DNA of 64,000 nucleotides from Paracoccus sp. SMMA_5_TC (GTDB lineage Bacteria > Pseudomonadota > Alphaproteobacteria > Rhodobacterales > Rhodobacteraceae), in contig NZ_CP102355.1 of the NCBI RefSeq assembly GCF_009696685.2, positions 744,001 through 808,000 on the forward strand. Direction: 5' to 3'. The position numbers were made by a program, and so were the translations under genes. Positions 62,279-64,000 of the stretch are shown piece after piece. The notes below the pieces were generated by a model, which saw nothing but the letters and a program-made list of their open reading frames with translations, was not told the DNA's origin and did no database searches. Within the stretch, counting starts at the first letter, position 1. Every line of letters begins with the position of its first letter.

Positions 62279-64000
62279 GAAAAAGGTCTCCGTCCGCCTC
62301 GTGGCGGAGGGCGGACGACGCGTGCGCGCCGAACTGGAGGGCATCGGCGAGGCCGGGGCGAAGGGCTTCGGTCGGCTGTCCTCCGAAATGGAACTGGCCA
62401 ACACGCGTCTGGCCAGCTTCGCGCGCCGCGCCGGGATCGCGTTGGCGGCTGTCGCCGCAGCGGCTGCGGCTGCCGGGGTTGCCATGGTGCGCTCGGGGCT
62501 CGCCAACATCGACGCGCAAGCGAAGCTCGCGCAGTCGATGCGCACGACCGTCGAGAGCATCCAGACCCTGACCTGGGCGGGGGAGCTTGCGGGCGTCTCG
62601 ATGGGCGAGATCGAGCAGGCGACGAAGAAGCTCACCACGCGCCTGTCAGAAGCGGCCAGCGGCTCGGGCGCGGCGGTCGGCGCGCTCAGGCGGCTGAACC
62701 TGACGGCGGCGGAACTGCAGGCCCTGCCGCTCGACCAGCGCATCGTCGCGATCCAGGACGCCCTGAACCAGTTCGTGCCCGAGGCCGAACGGGCGGCCGT
62801 GGCCTCCGACCTCTTCGGCGACCGGGCGGCGCTGGCCTTCCTGCGGATCGACAGCGCCACCCTGCGCGATGCTGCCCGCGACGTGCAGGACTTCGGGGTG
62901 GCGGTCAACGCGGCAGATGCCGCCCAGATCGAGCGGACGGGCGACGCCATCGCGCGCCTGAGCCTGATCTGGACCGGCCTCGTGAACCGCCTGACCGTCG
63001 CCGTCGCCCCAGCGCTCGAGACCATCGCCACAAAACTCGCCGACATGGCCCGCGCCACCGGCCCCATCGGGCAGGCGATCACGGCGCTCTTCGACAACCT
63101 CGGGCGTCTGGCGTCCTATGCGGCAACCTTCGCAGCCGTCATGGCCGGGCGCTGGGTCGCGGGAATGGCTGCGGCGGCCCTGTCGGTGCGCGGCCTTGCC
63201 ACCGCCTTGGTGTTCCTGCGAGGCGCTCTGATCCGCACCGGCATCGGCGCGCTGATCGTCGGCGCGGGCGAGCTGGTCTACCAGTTCTCGCAACTCGTGG
63301 CCCGGGTCGGCGGCGTGGGCGAAGCGTTCCGGCTGCTGGGCGATCTGGCCAGCGAAGTCTGGTCGCGCATCGGTCTGTCGCTGGACGCGGCCCTCGCGCG
63401 GATGGCGGCCGGATGGGAGGGGCTGAAGGCTGCTGGTCTCTCAGCCTTTGAGGGCACCATCGCAGGCGTCGTCAGCTTCGGCGACCGGACGGCGGCGATC
63501 TTCCAGGGAGCCTATGACGCGGCGGTGGCGATCTGGGGCAGCCTGCCCGGAGCCATCGGCGACTTCGCCTTCCAGGCCGCGAACGGGCTGATCTCGGGCG
63601 TGGAGGCGATGCTGAACGGCGTCGTCACCCGCATCAACAGTTTCATCGAGACCCTGAACGCGGCCCTGGCGCTGCTGCCCGAATGGGCGACAGGCGAAGG
63701 TGGGGTGCGGATCGGCATTCTCGATCCGGTGGAACTTGGGCGCATCGGCAATCCCTTCGAAGGTGCCGCAACGGCCGCCGGTGCCGCCGCCGCGGATGCC
63801 TTCTCGGCCGCGCTGTCGCGCACCTATCTGGAACCACCCGACCTCGGCCTCGGCGCAATGGCCGACGACGCCCGCGCTCGGGCCGAGGGTTATCGCGAAG
63901 CGGCCGGGATGCTGGCCGATGCCGCCGGTCGGCCGCTCGCCAGCTGGCAGGCGCTGAAGGATGCCGTCACCGGCACGGGGACCGAGGCCGAGACCGCACT
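62271..64000 (+). CDS. Tail tape-measure protein (partial, cut by window)
   Basis: Starts at the ATG overlapping the gpGT end and stays open to the window edge (576 residues seen). Begins MAEKKVSVRLVAEGGRRVRAELEGIGEAGAKGF, then long helical coiled-coil sequence with hydrophobic segments (ALAAVAAAAAAAGVAMV, YAATFAAVMAGRWVAGMAAAAL, GIGALIVGAGELVYQFSQL). This pattern, after V, G and GT genes, is the lambda gpH tape measure that sets tail length. Confidence 0.92.
   Translation, partial: MAEKKVSVRLVAEGGRRVRAELEGIGEAGAKGFGRLSSEMELANTRLASFARRAGIALAAVAAAAAAAGVAMVRSGLANIDAQAKLAQSMRTTVESIQTLTWAGELAGVSMGEIEQATKKLTTRLSEAASGSGAAVGALRRLNLTAAELQALPLDQRIVAIQDALNQFVPEAERAAVASDLFGDRAALAFLRIDSATLRDAARDVQDFGVAVNAADAAQIERTGDAIARLSLIWTGLVNRLTVAVAPALETIATKLADMARATGPIGQAITALFDNLGRLASYAATFAAVMAGRWVAGMAAAALSVRGLATALVFLRGALIRTGIGALIVGAGELVYQFSQLVARVGGVGEAFRLLGDLASEVWSRIGLSLDAALARMAAGWEGLKAAGLSAFEGTIAGVVSFGDRTAAIFQGAYDAAVAIWGSLPGAIGDFAFQAANGLISGVEAMLNGVVTRINSFIETLNAALALLPEWATGEGGVRIGILDPVELGRIGNPFEGAATAAGAAAADAFSAALSRTYLEPPDLGLGAMADDARARAEGYREAAGMLADAAGRPLASWQALKDAVTGTGTEAETA

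Larger units (their letters stand above)
43703..64000. mobile_element. Lambda-like prophage or phage-derived island (left part; continues beyond the window)
   Basis: Starts at the tRNA 3'-half scar and runs off the window. It holds cargo and early genes at 43.9-51.4 kb and a morphogenesis module at 51.5-64.0 kb in lambda order from small terminase to tape measure. No integrase, repressor or replication genes are in the visible part; an IS3 element without target duplication sits where some of these would be expected. The first 211 bases (43703-43913) carry no gene I can support. Confidence 0.82.

Overview
The window is high-GC DNA that looks like an alphaproteobacterial (Rhodobacteraceae) chromosome, most like Paracoccus. 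The main pointers are a narKGHJI cluster whose NarK is a tandem two-transporter fusion, an Mla-type lipid transporter, a TctCBA carboxylate transporter with its own two-component system, and a lambda-like siphophage prophage rich in ParB-methyltransferase genes. The assignment is an inference from gene content; no rRNA is present.

Layout. 1-4.3 kb: Mla-like ABC transporter operon (permease cut by the window edge, ATPase, MCE protein, lipoprotein) plus a methyltransferase. 4.3-6.3 kb: ychF and trpA, divergent. 6.5-10.1 kb: a VOC dioxygenase/hydrolase fusion, a second VOC dioxygenase and a divergent LysR regulator with a palindromic site between them. 10.1-13.0 kb: HutD-like protein and a KdpDE-like two-component pair facing kup (13.1-15.0 kb). 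15.0-22.6 kb: AbrB-type membrane protein, glyoxalase I, HPP-CBS protein, glycosyltransferase, a double-Rossmann oxidoreductase/epimerase fusion, an AmiS/UreI-like channel and an SGNH-like protein. 22.65-24.65 kb: a decayed insertion element inside a duplicated terminator hairpin, next to a DUF475/TerC-like gene. 26.0-32.3 kb: TctDE-like regulators, a periplasmic binding protein and tctCBA. 32.7-43.0 kb: the narKGHJI-ppiase operon on the minus strand, with a perfect FNR-type box upstream.

43.2-43.7 kb is a junction: the 3' part of a serine-recombinase-like gene, a tRNA terminator and the 3' half of an initiator tRNA. This looks like the left attachment site of the element that fills the rest of the window. 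Inside it are an unrecognised gene, an intact IS3-family element without target duplication, two tandem ParB-methyltransferases (one DPPY, one SPPY), an Abi_C-domain abortive-infection candidate, and then a structural module in lambda order: Nu1-like, terminase, W, portal, protease with a nested scaffold start, D, E, FII, Z-position protein, [parDE inserted here], U-position protein, V, G/GT with an AAAAAAC frameshift site, and tape measure running off the window.

The host operons are mostly translationally coupled by 4-bp overlaps (mla, kdpDE, tctDE, tctCB, nar). The most unusual points are the dioxygenase-hydrolase fusion that keeps a relic internal start, the element that separated a terminator hairpin from its U tract, the Abi gene and toxin-antitoxin cargo in the prophage, the nested scaffold start, and two predicted programmed -1 frameshifts.
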